Source: Arthrobacter pascens (GTDB taxonomy: Bacteria > Actinomycetota > Actinomycetes > Actinomycetales > Micrococcaceae). Taken from it: a DNA stretch of 64,000 nt. The stretch covers positions 62,001-126,000 of the forward strand of contig NZ_JAFHKT010000151.1 of assembly GCF_017052465.1 (NCBI RefSeq). The letters are read 5' to 3'. Below, one piece after another: positions 44,922 to 54,120 of this stretch. Within the stretch, counting starts at the first letter, position 1. The number at the start of each line of letters is the position of its first letter. Position numbers and translations under genes: made by a program. Under the pieces are notes generated by a model. That model saw only the letters and a program-made list of their open reading frames with translations, had not been told where the DNA came from and did not search any database.

Positions 44922-46130
44922 GTGTACTTAGAGCACTTGTCCCTGACCGACTTCCGCAGCTATGCCCAAGTGGATCTCCGGCTGGAACCCGGCGTTACCG
45001 TCCTGGTCGGCTCCAACGGGATCGGCAAGACCAACCTCATGGAGGCCGTCGGGTACCTTGCCACCCTGAGTTCGCACCGCGTCAGCGCCGACGGTCCGCT
45101 CCTTCGCTTCGGTACGGAGCGCGCCCTGATCCGGGCCAAACTGGTCCGCGGGGAACAGTCCACTGTGCTGGAACTGGAGATCAACAGCGGCCGGGCCAAC
45201 CGTGGGCGGATTAACCGCAGCAACCCCGTCCGGGCCCGGGATCTGCTGGGCATCTGCCACACAGTCCTGTTCGCACCCGAGGACCTGGCCCTCGTCAAGG
45301 GGGATCCGTCGAACCGGCGGCGCTTCCTCGACGAGCTGCTCGTAAGCTTGATCCCGCGGCACGCCGCCACACGAAGCGACTATGACCGCGTCCTGAAACA
45401 GCGCAACGCCCTGCTAAAGTCGGCGCGGGCCGGCAAATTCACGGCGGGCCATGAAGCCACCCTGGATGTCTGGGACCAGCACATGGCCCGCGCCGGAGCG
45501 GAACTCACGCACGCCCGCCTGGAGCTCGTGGAGCGGCTCCGCCCCCACCTCAACAATGCCTATGCCCAGCTGACAGACGGTTCCAAGGCTGCAGATGCCG
45601 CGTACCGGTCGACGCTCCAGACTCTGATGGACGACGACGGCGCGCCGGCCGGCGTGGGCGGGGAACCTTCTGCCGACGCAGACCAGGTGGAGGACCTGCG
45701 GCTGCTTTCGGTGGACGACCTGACCGATCGCTATGTTCGGGCCTTCGCGGCGTCCCGCCGCAGGGAACTTGAACGCGGCATCTCGCTTGTCGGTCCCCAT
45801 CGCGATGAACTGCAACTAATCCTCGGCCAGGCACCGGCGAAGGGCTATGCCTCACACGGCGAAACCTGGTCGATGTGCCTTTCCCTGCGGCTGGCCTCCT
45901 ACTACGTCATGCTCGACGACGCACGCACGGGCGGTTCGGCACCCATCCTGATCCTCGACGACGTTTTTGCCGAGCTTGATGTGCAGCGGCGGCGTAAACT
46001 GGCCGCAATAGTCTCCAGCGCCGAACAGGTCCTGGTGACTGCCGCCGTCGAAGCTGACATTCCAGAGGAACTGGCCGGGCGGCGGGTGAAGGTCGTCCCG
46101 GGAGGAATCGATGATCCGGAATCTCGATGA
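44922..46130 (+). CDS. recF: DNA replication/repair protein RecF
   Basis: A 402-residue SMC-like ATPase that helps load RecA at gaps with RecO and RecR. Walker A is GSNGIGKTNLMEAVGYL at the N-terminus. The C-terminal half has SLVGPHRDELQLIL and the Walker B LILDDVFAELDVQRR. It starts at a GTG and overlaps the next gene as ATGA. It carries a roughly 20-residue acidic insertion (DDGAPAGVGGEPSADADQVE). Confidence 0.97.
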   Translation: MYLEHLSLTDFRSYAQVDLRLEPGVTVLVGSNGIGKTNLMEAVGYLATLSSHRVSADGPLLRFGTERALIRAKLVRGEQSTVLELEINSGRANRGRINRSNPVRARDLLGICHTVLFAPEDLALVKGDPSNRRRFLDELLVSLIPRHAATRSDYDRVLKQRNALLKSARAGKFTAGHEATLDVWDQHMARAGAELTHARLELVERLRPHLNNAYAQLTDGSKAADAAYRSTLQTLMDDDGAPAGVGGEPSADADQVEDLRLLSVDDLTDRYVRAFAASRRRELERGISLVGPHRDELQLILGQAPAKGYASHGETWSMCLSLRLASYYVMLDDARTGGSAPILILDDVFAELDVQRRRKLAAIVSSAEQVLVTAAVEADIPEELAGRRVKVVPGGIDDPESR

Positions 46131-46681
46131 ATAGCACCGACGGTGGCCTCCAGCCAGGCCGCGACCCTGACGAAATCGATGCAGCCCAGGCTGCACTAAA
46201 CCGGATGCGCGATGCCGCGGCCGCCCGCGGAGAAGTGCGGCGTGCTGCCCCGCGCGCGGGTGGCACCCAGAAGCAGCGCACGGCGGGGCGGAGCACCCGC
46301 GGCTTCAGCCAGTTCCACGCCACCGGGCGTGACCCGCTGGGGCTGGGAAAGGTCGTGGGCAGGCTCGTGGCCGAACGCGGCTGGACCTCACCGGTGGCAG
46401 TTGGCTCCGTCATGGCCCAGTGGGCCACTCTGGTGGGTCCCGAAATCGCCGCCCACTGCACTCCTGAGAGCTTCACCGACACCACACTGCATGTGCGTTG
46501 CGACTCCACGGCCTGGGCCACACAGCTTCGCCTGCTGAGCATCAGCCTGCTGGAAAAGTTCCGTACCGAGCTCGGCGACGGCGTGGTCACCAGCATCCAG
46601 GTGCTGGGTCCGGCTGCCCCGAGCTGGCGCAAGGGCGGCCGCACTGTCAACGGCCGCGGGCCCCGGGACACCTACGGGTAG
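46127..46681 (+). CDS. dciA: DciA-like helicase loader (DUF721)
   Basis: A 184-residue protein with a disordered Arg/Ala/Gly-rich N-terminus (residues 1-75) and a C-terminal DUF721 domain: WTSPVAVGSVMAQWATLVGP, CTPESFTDTTLHVRCDSTAW and QLRLLSISLLEKFRTELGDG. DciA is the ancestral bacterial protein that interacts with the replicative helicase DnaB. Its ATG overlaps the recF TGA, so it is co-translated. dnaC/dnaI loaders are not seen here. Confidence 0.9.
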   Translation: MNSTDGGLQPGRDPDEIDAAQAALNRMRDAAAARGEVRRAAPRAGGTQKQRTAGRSTRGFSQFHATGRDPLGLGKVVGRLVAERGWTSPVAVGSVMAQWATLVGPEIAAHCTPESFTDTTLHVRCDSTAWATQLRLLSISLLEKFRTELGDGVVTSIQVLGPAAPSWRKGGRTVNGRGPRDTYG

Positions 46682-47089
46682 ACCCTGGCCGCGGGCGTTC
46701 GGATACCCGTCCGCCGACTGACCTATTGAATTATGCTCAAACGGCGTGTAGGCCGTTCAAACCGCCGTCAGCCGTATAGGAACCTGAAGACGGTACCTCG
46801 GGAGCCTTGCAGGCGCGGCCAATGGCCAGCGAGAGGCATATTGACCCCCGTTCGCGGCCCTGGAATGCGGGGATCAGCCACTTTTCACGATAGAATCGCT
46901 GTAGATAACTGGGCGCCGGTGAAACGTTGACTGAGTCCGTTTTCCGACGCTTTTCCAGCGAGCGGAAGACGGTTCCGCCAGTCGACCGAGTAGTCGGCGC
47001 TATCAGTGACGTGCCTGTTGGCAGACGCCTTTCCCTTGGGAGACGGCATCGGCCGGCCATTATCAATCAAAGAGGAGTCGAGAGCGCCT
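46682..47089. promoter_or_regulatory. gyrB upstream region
   Basis: A 408-bp spacer without a gene before gyrB. TAGAAT at 46891-46896 is a fair -10 box, but no convincing -35 stands 17 bp upstream (TTGACC at 46841 is too far). If used, it would leave a leader of about 190 nt. Supercoiling-sensitive control of gyrase is common but not visible here. Confidence 0.4.
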
Positions 47090-49174
47090 GTGGCTAACGA
47101 CAATGCAGATATCCAGGCAGTGGAACCCGCAATGGAGGATGCCCCGACGCCTGACACGCCGGCGCAGGCGGTGACCCCGCGCGAATACGGTGCCAGCGAC
47201 ATCACTGTTCTTGAGGGCCTTGAAGCTGTGCGGAAGCGGCCCGGCATGTACATCGGTTCCACGGGCCTGCGCGGATTGCACCACCTCGTGTACGAAGTGG
47301 TGGACAACTCCGTTGACGAGGCGCTGGCCGGATACTGCACGCACATTGAAATCGTCCTGCAGGCCGACGGCGGCGTAAAAGTCACGGACGACGGCCGAGG
47401 CATTCCGGTGGACATCCACCCCACCGAGGGCAAGCCCACCGTTGAGGTGGTCATGACCATCCTTCACGCCGGCGGCAAGTTCGGCGGCGGCGGATACGCT
47501 GTATCCGGCGGCCTCCACGGCGTTGGTATCTCTGTGGTCAACGCGCTCTCCAGCCGGGTGGAAACCGAGGTGCGCCGGCAAGGCCACGTCTGGCGCATGT
47601 CGTTCGCCGACGGCGGCAAGCCCCAGGGCAGCCTGGTCAAGGGCGAGGAAACAGACACCACCGGCACCACCCAGACGTTCTACCCGGATGAGGGCATCTT
47701 CGAGTCGGTCGAATTCGACTTCGAGACACTGCGTGCACGCTTCCAGCAGATGGCGTTCCTCAACAAGGGCCTTCGCATCACGCTCACGGACGAGCGCGCC
47801 ACCGCTGCCGGTGATGACGATGACCTCGACCTTGACGCCGTCGCTACCGAAGGTGAAGTCAGTGCGGACCACCGCACCGTGGTCTACCAGTACAACGACG
47901 GCCTCCTGGACTACGTCAAGCACCTGAACTCGGGCAAGAAAGTGGACGTGGTCCACGAGGACGTCATCGCCTTCGAGACCGAGGACACGGAACGCAAAAT
48001 CGCCGTGGAAATGGCCATGCAGTGGACCAGCGCTTACTCCGAGAGCGTCCACACCTATGCCAACACCATCAACACCCACGAAGGCGGCACCCACGAGGAA
48101 GGGTTCCGGGCTGCGATGACTTCCCTCATCAACCGCTACGCCCGGGAGAAGAGCATCATCAAGGAAAAGGAAGAGAACCTCACGGGTGATGACATCCGGG
48201 AGGGCCTCACCGCCGTCATTTCCGTGAAGCTCGCCGAGCCGCAGTTTGAAGGCCAGACCAAGACCAAGCTGGGAAACTCCGAGGTCAAGGGGTTCGTGCA
48301 ACGTGTGGTCACCGATCAGCTCGGCGACTGGCTGGAACGTAACCCCGGACCCGCCAGGGACGTCATCCGCAAGGCCATCTCGGCCGCGCAGGCGCGCATG
48401 GCCGCACGCAAGGCCCGGGACAATGCCCGCCGCAAGAGCCCGCTGGAGTCCTTTGGCATGCCCGGCAAGCTCTCCGACTGCTCCTCCAAGGATCCGTCGA
48501 AGTGCGAGGTCTACATCGTAGAGGGTGACTCCGCCGGCGGTTCGGCCAAGCGCGGCCGGAACCCGGAGACTCAGGCCATCCTGCCCCTGCGAGGCAAGAT
48601 CCTGAACGTCGAACGGGCCCGGCTGGACAAGGCCCTGGGCAACAACGAGGTCCAGTCCATGATCACGGCGTTCGGCACGGGCATTGGCGAGGACTTCGAT
48701 CTGAGCAAGCTGCGGTACCACAAGATCGTCCTGATGGCCGATGCCGACGTCGACGGCCAGCACATCACCACGCTCCTGATGACGCTCCTGTTCCGCTACA
48801 TGCGCCCGCTGATTGAAAACGGCTATGTGTACCTGGCCCAGCCGCCGCTCTACCGGATCAAGTGGTCCAACGCGCCGCACGACTACGTCTACAGCGACCG
48901 TGAACGCGACGCCAGGCTGGTGTCCGGGCAGGCCGCGGGGCGCCGCATCCCCAAGGACAACGGCATTCAGCGCTACAAGGGCCTGGGCGAGATGGACTAC
49001 ACGGAGCTCTGGGACACCACCATGGACCCGGACAACCGGACGCTGCTCCAGGTCACCATGGAAGACGCCGCCGCTGCGGACCAGATCTTCACCGTGCTGA
49101 TGGGCGAGGACGTCGAATCCCGCCGCAACTTCATCCAGCAGAACGCCAAGGACGTCCGGTTCCTTGATATCTAG
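47090..49174 (+). CDS. gyrB: DNA gyrase subunit B
   Basis: A 694-residue subunit supplying ATPase and TOPRIM activity to gyrase. The N-terminal GHKL fold has VDNSVDEALAGYCTHIE and GGLHGVGISVVNAL; the TOPRIM part has EGDSAGGSAKRGRNPETQA and LMADADVDGQHI; the C-terminus has GLGEMDYTELWDTTMD. A short acidic insertion (DDDDLDLDAVATEGEVSADH) follows the first domain. The GTG at 47090 follows AAAGAGGAG; the open frame to 47006 is disfavoured. Confidence 0.97.
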   Translation: MANDNADIQAVEPAMEDAPTPDTPAQAVTPREYGASDITVLEGLEAVRKRPGMYIGSTGLRGLHHLVYEVVDNSVDEALAGYCTHIEIVLQADGGVKVTDDGRGIPVDIHPTEGKPTVEVVMTILHAGGKFGGGGYAVSGGLHGVGISVVNALSSRVETEVRRQGHVWRMSFADGGKPQGSLVKGEETDTTGTTQTFYPDEGIFESVEFDFETLRARFQQMAFLNKGLRITLTDERATAAGDDDDLDLDAVATEGEVSADHRTVVYQYNDGLLDYVKHLNSGKKVDVVHEDVIAFETEDTERKIAVEMAMQWTSAYSESVHTYANTINTHEGGTHEEGFRAAMTSLINRYAREKSIIKEKEENLTGDDIREGLTAVISVKLAEPQFEGQTKTKLGNSEVKGFVQRVVTDQLGDWLERNPGPARDVIRKAISAAQARMAARKARDNARRKSPLESFGMPGKLSDCSSKDPSKCEVYIVEGDSAGGSAKRGRNPETQAILPLRGKILNVERARLDKALGNNEVQSMITAFGTGIGEDFDLSKLRYHKIVLMADADVDGQHITTLLMTLLFRYMRPLIENGYVYLAQPPLYRIKWSNAPHDYVYSDRERDARLVSGQAAGRRIPKDNGIQRYKGLGEMDYTELWDTTMDPDNRTLLQVTMEDAAAADQIFTVLMGEDVESRRNFIQQNAKDVRFLDI

Positions 49175-49233
49175 CGGTAAATCCGCAGTGATATTCCCGA
49201 ACCGACATATACCTGAAACGGAAAATATAGACT

Positions 49234-51915
49234 ATGAGTGACGAAACCCCTGAGGTTCCTTCGGACTCGGCAGAAAACCCCGAAGTGGTATTGGAGGGGG
49301 ACGTGCTGATCGACCGCGTGGAGCAGGTTGACCTCCAGACGGAGATGCAGAGATCGTACCTCGACTACGCCATGGCCGTGATCGTGGGCCGTGCACTGCC
49401 TGATGTCCGGGACGGTCTCAAGCCTGTGCACCGCCGCGTGCTGTACGCGATGTTTGATGGCGGTTACCGTCCGGACCGCTCGTTCAACAAATGCGCGCGC
49501 GTCGTGGGCGAGGTCATGGGCCAGTACCACCCGCACGGTGACACCGCCATCTACGATGCGCTGGTCCGCCTGATCCAGGACTGGACCATGCGGTACCCGC
49601 TGGCCCTTGGACAGGGCAACTTCGGTTCTCCCGGCAACGACGGTGCGGCTGCGCCGCGTTACACCGAAACCAAAATGGCGCCCCTGGCCATGGAAATGGT
49701 GCGGGACATCGACGAGGAAACCGTCGACTTCCAGGACAACTACGACGGCAAGAACCAGGAGCCCACGATCCTCCCGGCACGGTTCCCGAACCTGCTGGTG
49801 AACGGCTCCTCGGGCATCGCCGTCGGCATGGCCACCAACATTCCGCCGCACAACCTCCGCGAGGTGGCCGACGGCGTCCAGTGGTACCTGGCCAACCCCA
49901 CCGCCAGCCGGGAGCAGCTGCTCGAAGAGCTGCTGCTCCGCATCAAGGGGCCGGATTTCCCCACCGGCGCGACGATCCTCGGCCACAAGGGCATCGAAGA
50001 TGCCTACCGTACGGGCCGCGGCTCCATCACGATGCGCGCTGTGGTTAACGTCGAGGAACTCCAGGGACGCACGTGCCTGGTGGTCACCGAGCTGCCCTAC
50101 CAGGCCAACCCGGACAACCTGGCCATCAAGATTGCCGAATTGGTCAAGGACGGTAAGGTCCAGGGGATCGCCGACCTCCGCGACGAAACCTCGGGTCGCA
50201 CGGGCCAGCGCCTGGTGATTGTCCTGAAGCGCGACGCCGTCGCGAAGGTGGTGCTGAACAACCTCTACAAGCACACGCAGCTGCAGGAAAACTTTGGCGC
50301 CAACATGCTGGCTATCGTGGACGGCGTGCCGCGGACGCTGAGCCTCGACGCCTTCATCCGCCACTGGGTCACACACCAGTTGGACGTCATTGCACGCCGC
50401 ACCCGCTACCGGCTGCGCAAGGCCGAGGAGGAAGCGCACATCCTGCGCGCCCTCTTGAAGGCCCTGGACATGCTGGACGAGGTCATTGCCCTGATCCGCG
50501 CCTCCAACACCACCGAGGCGGCACGTGACGGCCTGATGCAACTGCTGGACATCGACGAGCTTCAGGCCCGGGCCATCCTGGACATGCAGCTCCGCCGCCT
50601 GGCCGCACTGGAACGCCAGAAGATCCAGGACCGCCACGCTGAACTCGAGGCGCTGATCGCCGAGTACAACGCGATCCTTGCTTCGGAAGAGCGCCAGCGC
50701 GAGATCATCAGCAACGAGCTTGCCGAAATCGTGGCCAAGCACGGCGATGACCGCCGCACCAAGATCCTCATGGGCTACGACACCGACATGTCCATGGAAG
50801 ACCTCATTCCTGAAGAGGAAATGGTGGTCACCATTACCCGCGGCGGCTACGTCAAGCGGACCCGCAGCGACAATTACCGCTCCCAGCAGCGCGGCGGCAA
50901 GGGCATCAAGGGCGCCCAGCTGCGCGGCGACGACGTTGTGGAACACTTCTTCGTCACCACCACGCACCACTGGCTGCTCTTCTTCACCAACCTGGGCCGC
51001 GTCTACCGCGCCAAGGCGTACGAACTTGCCGAGGGAAGCCGTGACGCAAAGGGACAGCATGTGGCCAACCTGCTGGCATTCCAGCCGGACGAGCACATCG
51101 CCCAGGTGCTGGACCTGAAGGACTACCAGCACTCGCCGTACCTCGTGCTGGCCACCAAACGGGGACTCGTCAAGAAGACCCGGCTGGAAGACTACGACAC
51201 CAACCGGACCGCGGGCGTCATCGCCATCAACCTGCGCGACGAGGATGAACTGGTCTCCGCACAGCTCGTCTCCGAAACGGACGATCTCATGCTGGTGTCA
51301 CGGAAGGGCCAGTCCATCCGCTTCACCGCGACGGATGACGCGCTGCGGCCAATGGGCCGTGCCACCTCAGGCGTGACGGGCATGAAGTTCCGTGAGGACG
51401 ATGAACTTCTCGCCGCGAATGTGGTCACGGACGGTTCGTATGTCTTCATCGTCACGGAGGGCGGCTACGCCAAGCGGACCGCCGTCGAGGAGTACCGTCT
51501 CCAGGGACGCGGCGGACTGGGTATCAAGGTCGCCAAGCTCGCCGAGGAACGCGGCGACCTGGTTGGCGCCCTGATTGTCCAGGAAGAGGACGAAGTCCTG
51601 GTGGTCATGGAGGGCGGCAAGGTGGTCCGTTCGACCGTCGCCGGCGTTCCCGCCAAGGGCCGCGACACCATGGGCGTCATCTTCGCGAAACCCGACAAGA
51701 ACGACCGCATCATTGAGGTGGCGCGGAACAGCGAACGCGGACTCGAGGGAGAGGAATCTCCGGAGGATGACGTAACGTTGGCTGAAGATACCGGATCAGC
51801 AGACGGGTCCGCAGAGGCAGAAACAGCAGAGGCAGAGTCGGCAGTGCCCGCAGCATCCCAGGATGCGGACAATGACGCCGAGCTGAACGAAGACAACACC
51901 GGAGGTAACGAGTGA
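49234..51915 (+). CDS. gyrA: DNA gyrase subunit A
   Basis: An 893-residue breakage-reunion subunit. The quinolone region reads HPHGDTAIYDAL (Thr at the position of E. coli Ser83), the catalytic Tyr is in AAPRYTETKM, and the GyrA box is QQRGGKGIKG. Beta-propeller blades follow (VVTITRGGYVKRTR and similar). An acidic tail of about 50 residues (EAETAEAESAVPAA) ends the protein. It begins 59 bp after gyrB and overlaps the next gene (GTGA). A Thr there is common in related actinobacteria and does not by itself imply quinolone resistance. Confidence 0.97.
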   Translation: MSDETPEVPSDSAENPEVVLEGDVLIDRVEQVDLQTEMQRSYLDYAMAVIVGRALPDVRDGLKPVHRRVLYAMFDGGYRPDRSFNKCARVVGEVMGQYHPHGDTAIYDALVRLIQDWTMRYPLALGQGNFGSPGNDGAAAPRYTETKMAPLAMEMVRDIDEETVDFQDNYDGKNQEPTILPARFPNLLVNGSSGIAVGMATNIPPHNLREVADGVQWYLANPTASREQLLEELLLRIKGPDFPTGATILGHKGIEDAYRTGRGSITMRAVVNVEELQGRTCLVVTELPYQANPDNLAIKIAELVKDGKVQGIADLRDETSGRTGQRLVIVLKRDAVAKVVLNNLYKHTQLQENFGANMLAIVDGVPRTLSLDAFIRHWVTHQLDVIARRTRYRLRKAEEEAHILRALLKALDMLDEVIALIRASNTTEAARDGLMQLLDIDELQARAILDMQLRRLAALERQKIQDRHAELEALIAEYNAILASEERQREIISNELAEIVAKHGDDRRTKILMGYDTDMSMEDLIPEEEMVVTITRGGYVKRTRSDNYRSQQRGGKGIKGAQLRGDDVVEHFFVTTTHHWLLFFTNLGRVYRAKAYELAEGSRDAKGQHVANLLAFQPDEHIAQVLDLKDYQHSPYLVLATKRGLVKKTRLEDYDTNRTAGVIAINLRDEDELVSAQLVSETDDLMLVSRKGQSIRFTATDDALRPMGRATSGVTGMKFREDDELLAANVVTDGSYVFIVTEGGYAKRTAVEEYRLQGRGGLGIKVAKLAEERGDLVGALIVQEEDEVLVVMEGGKVVRSTVAGVPAKGRDTMGVIFAKPDKNDRIIEVARNSERGLEGEESPEDDVTLAEDTGSADGSAEAETAEAESAVPAASQDADNDAELNEDNTGGNE

Positions 51916-52577
51916 GTAATTCCGACTCATTTCCCAAGCCGAGCAGTAATGGTCCCGGCGGGATACGGCAGCCGGCGGCCGCTCCACGAGTGAACGCCCC
52001 GGTGCGTCCCCAGCAGAGCCCGGGCTCGGCGTCGGGACCTTCGGGTCAGCGGCCCGCTGCGCCCGGCCAGCGGCCGGGCCAGGAGCCAGGGCAGGGGCAG
52101 CGCCCCCAGGCGCCCGGACAGCGCCCCCAAATGCCCGGCCAGCGGCCCGCAGTGCCCGGCCAGCGGCCCGGGCAGGGTACCCCCGGGCTCGTAAAGCCCG
52201 CACCGAAGGCCAAGGTCCGCCGCGCGCGCCTGCTGGTCAGCAAGGTGGACCCTTGGTCCGTCCTGAAGATGGCCTTCCTCCTCTCGGTGGCCCTCGGGAT
52301 CGTCACCGTGGTGGCGGCCATCGTGCTCTGGACGGTGCTGGACCTGACCGGCATCTTCGACCAGGTGGACAGCCTGCTCGGCACCCTCGCCGGCTCCGAA
52401 GGCGGCGGATTCGAACTGAAGAAGGTTGCGTCCCTCGGCCAGGTGGCTTCCTTTGCCACCATCATCGCCGTGGTCAACGTTGTGCTGCTGACGGCCCTGT
52501 CCATGCTGTCAGCCGTTCTGTACAACATCTCTGCCACCCTTGTGGGCGGCATCGGCGTCACGCTGACGGACGACTAA
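51912..52577 (+). CDS. DUF3566 membrane protein
   Basis: A 221-residue protein with a GTG start overlapping the gyrA stop. The first 95 residues are a Pro/Gln/Gly/Arg tail with repeated PGQRP units (APGQRPQMPGQRPAVPGQRP). A basic segment (KAKVRRARLLVSKVDPWSVL) then leads to two membrane helices around residues 117-140 and 180-205, with the DUF3566 landmark SEGGGFELKKV between. This family sits next to gyrA across actinobacteria. Its function is unknown. Confidence 0.92.
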   Translation: MSNSDSFPKPSSNGPGGIRQPAAAPRVNAPVRPQQSPGSASGPSGQRPAAPGQRPGQEPGQGQRPQAPGQRPQMPGQRPAVPGQRPGQGTPGLVKPAPKAKVRRARLLVSKVDPWSVLKMAFLLSVALGIVTVVAAIVLWTVLDLTGIFDQVDSLLGTLAGSEGGGFELKKVASLGQVASFATIIAVVNVVLLTALSMLSAVLYNISATLVGGIGVTLTDD

Positions 52578-52622
52578 AAAAGCCCGTGATTCCGCGGAAA
52601 TAGCACCACGGAATGCCTCGAT

Positions 52623-52652
52623 TTGAGATCGGGCCGGGATGTGCTGTAAAGT
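52623..52652 (+). promoter_or_regulatory. Candidate tRNA-Ile promoter
   Basis: TTGAGA (52623) and TAAAGT (52647) are 18 bp apart, about 25 bp before the tRNA. The region also holds ATCGGGCCG (52628-52636) and its complement CGGCCCGAT (52660-52668), a dyad that could terminate gyrA-operon transcripts. Confidence 0.4.
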
Positions 52653-52677
52653 CATGTCTCGGCCCGATGAGGCATCG

Positions 52678-52751
52678 GGGCGTATAGCTCAGGCGGTTAG
52701 AGCGCTTCGCTGATAACGAAGAGGTCCCAGGTTCAAGTCCTGGTACGCCCA
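52678..52751 (+). tRNA. tRNA-Ile (GAT)
   Basis: A 74-nt cloverleaf. The acceptor arms GGGCGTA and TACGCCC pair fully, the anticodon loop CTGATAA is flanked by CTTCG/CGAAG, and the T loop is GGTTCAAGTCC. The anticodon is GAT. The CCA end is not encoded, since the next bases after discriminator A are CGG. Confidence 0.97.
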
Positions 52752-52809
52752 CGGAACCTGCACAGGTTCAAGTAAAGGATCAGGTAAAACTGACCGGAAC
52801 GGGGTGCGT

Positions 52810-52926
52810 GTGAAGAAGTTGCTGGCAATTGCAGCTGCGGTCGCAGGCGTCCTGCTCTACAAGAAAGTGCAGGAATCCGAAGCCCGGAAAACGGTCTGGA
52901 GCAAGTCAACCGACACGGTTGAATAG
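52810..52926 (+). CDS. DLW-39 family small protein
   Basis: A 38-residue protein starting at GTG. The product reads MKKLLAIAAAVAGVLLYKKV then QESEARKTVWSKSTDTVE: a short hydrophobic helix with a basic start and a polar tail containing a Trp. This small actinobacterial family is named after a DLW motif and its 39 residues, and lies by tRNA genes near gyrA. No function is established. Here the DLW position reads TVW. Confidence 0.85.
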   Translation: MKKLLAIAAAVAGVLLYKKVQESEARKTVWSKSTDTVE

Positions 52927-52951
52927 TCCGGATCCCCGGTACGGAGGCTGG

Positions 52952-52980
52952 TCAGACAGCCTTCCGAACTAGGGTATGAT
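52952..52980 (+). promoter_or_regulatory. Candidate tRNA-Ala promoter
   Basis: TATGAT at 52975-52980 is a good -10 box. TCAGAC (52952-52957) is 17 bp upstream as a weak -35. The tRNA starts 18 bp after the -10. Confidence 0.45.
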
Positions 52981-52998
52981 TGATGGGTTGCTTCTTAT

Positions 52999-53074
52999 GG
53001 GGGCATGGCGCAATTGGTAGCGCACCTGCTTTGCAAGCAGGGGGTTCGGGGTTCGAGTCCCCGTGCCTCCACCA
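52999..53074 (+). tRNA. tRNA-Ala (TGC)
   Basis: A 76-nt cloverleaf with acceptor GGGGGCA pairing TGCCTCC (one G-T pair), anticodon arm CCTGC-TTTGCAA-GCAGG and T loop GGTTCGAGTCC. The anticodon is TGC. The 3' CCA is encoded. A terminator follows directly. Confidence 0.97.
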
Positions 53075-53084
53075 TAAGGAAAGT

Positions 53085-53111
53085 CCCGGTCAGAGATGGC
53101 CGGGGCTTTTT
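53085..53111 (+). terminator. Terminator after tRNA-Ala
   Basis: CCCGGTC (53085-53091), loop AGAGAT and GGCCGGG (53098-53104) form a 7-bp stem followed by GCTTTTT. It ends the tRNA transcript just before the transporter gene. Confidence 0.85.
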
Positions 53112-53141
53112 GCTTAACCAGGGTTTCGACAGGCTCAACCA

Positions 53142-54086
53142 GTGGCACACTACGCCGTAACCGTGACGTTCTTCCTCGCCGCCTTGGGCGTCCTCGGCGT
53201 GGCTTCCTCCGGCCCCCTCATCGCCGCAACCCTCGGTTCCACCACGGTGACGGCCCTGGCCGTTGCCTTCTGGCGCAACGCGATCGGTGCTGCGGTCATG
53301 GCGACTCCCACCCTCGTCAGGGAACCGGCGCAGTTCGGGCGGATCACGGGGCGGGAGTTCCGATGGTCGCTCATGGCAGCCCTCGCCCTGGCATTGCATT
53401 TCGCCTGCTTCATCACCTCCCTGCAGCTGACCTCCGTCGCCGCCGCCACCGCCCTCGTCTGCCTGCAGTCCGCCTGGATCGTCGTCATACAGCTGTTCCG
53501 CGGCGTGAAGCACCGGTGGCAGGTCCTCGCGGGCCTCGGCACAGCGTTCGGCGGCGTGGTGGCCATCACCGGCTTCGACATGGGCACATCACCTGACGCA
53601 CTGCTGGGCGACCTCCTGGCCGTGGCTGGGGGCCTCTTGGCGGGCGTCTACACCCTGGCAGGGGGCAGGGCCCGGCAAAGCATGACGACGGGAACCTACA
53701 CCACGCTCTGCTACGGGATGTGCGCCGCGTTCGTCGCGGTGCTGGCGCTCTTCACCAACCAGCCGCTCGTGGGGTTCGAGGCGGCCGGCTGGATGGGGAT
53801 CATAGCCATCACTGTCTGCGCCCAGCTGATCGGGCACACGGCCTTCAACCACCTGCTGGCGACCATGAGTCCGCTGCTTGTGTCCATGATTATCCTGCTG
53901 GAGATTCCCGGGGCGGCGCTGCTTGCCGCCGTCTTCCTAAATGAGTCGCTGCCGGCGGGGACATACGGTGGCCTTGCGCTCATCCTGGTGGGGCTCGCCG
54001 TCGTCGTTGCAGGCCAGCGCACCGGCAAGGCCGGGCGCGGAAGACCTCTGGCGGAGCGGCCACTGGCGGATTTGGGCACAGACTGA
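53142..54086 (+). CDS. DMT superfamily (EamA) transporter
   Basis: A 314-residue membrane protein with ten predicted helices and two EamA repeats. Repeat 1 includes VTALAVAFWRNAIGAAVMA and SVAAATALVCLQSAWIVVIQ; repeat 2 includes IGHTAFNHLLATMSPLLVSM and AVFLNESLPAGTYGGLALIL. The substrate is unknown; members export amino acids, drugs or metabolites. The start is a GTG (53142). It lies 30 bp after the tRNA terminator and has no evident partner gene. Confidence 0.85.
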   Translation: MAHYAVTVTFFLAALGVLGVASSGPLIAATLGSTTVTALAVAFWRNAIGAAVMATPTLVREPAQFGRITGREFRWSLMAALALALHFACFITSLQLTSVAAATALVCLQSAWIVVIQLFRGVKHRWQVLAGLGTAFGGVVAITGFDMGTSPDALLGDLLAVAGGLLAGVYTLAGGRARQSMTTGTYTTLCYGMCAAFVAVLALFTNQPLVGFEAAGWMGIIAITVCAQLIGHTAFNHLLATMSPLLVSMIILLEIPGAALLAAVFLNESLPAGTYGGLALILVGLAVVVAGQRTGKAGRGRPLAERPLADLGTD

Positions 54087-54120
54087 GGGACAGCCGGCCG
54101 CGCCGGCCACCGGCCTGCAG

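Noticed and set aside
47063..48880. 605-codon frame on the minus strand opposite gyrB
   Set aside because: It is a shadow of the gyrB codon bias; gyrB is certain by homology and uses the same bases.
49171..51132. 653-codon frame on the minus strand opposite gyrA
   Set aside because: It is a shadow of gyrA, with no independent motif.
52678..53074. An rRNA operon next to the tRNA-Ile and tRNA-Ala genes
   Set aside because: These two tRNAs often lie in rRNA spacers, but no 16S or 23S sequence is present on either side.
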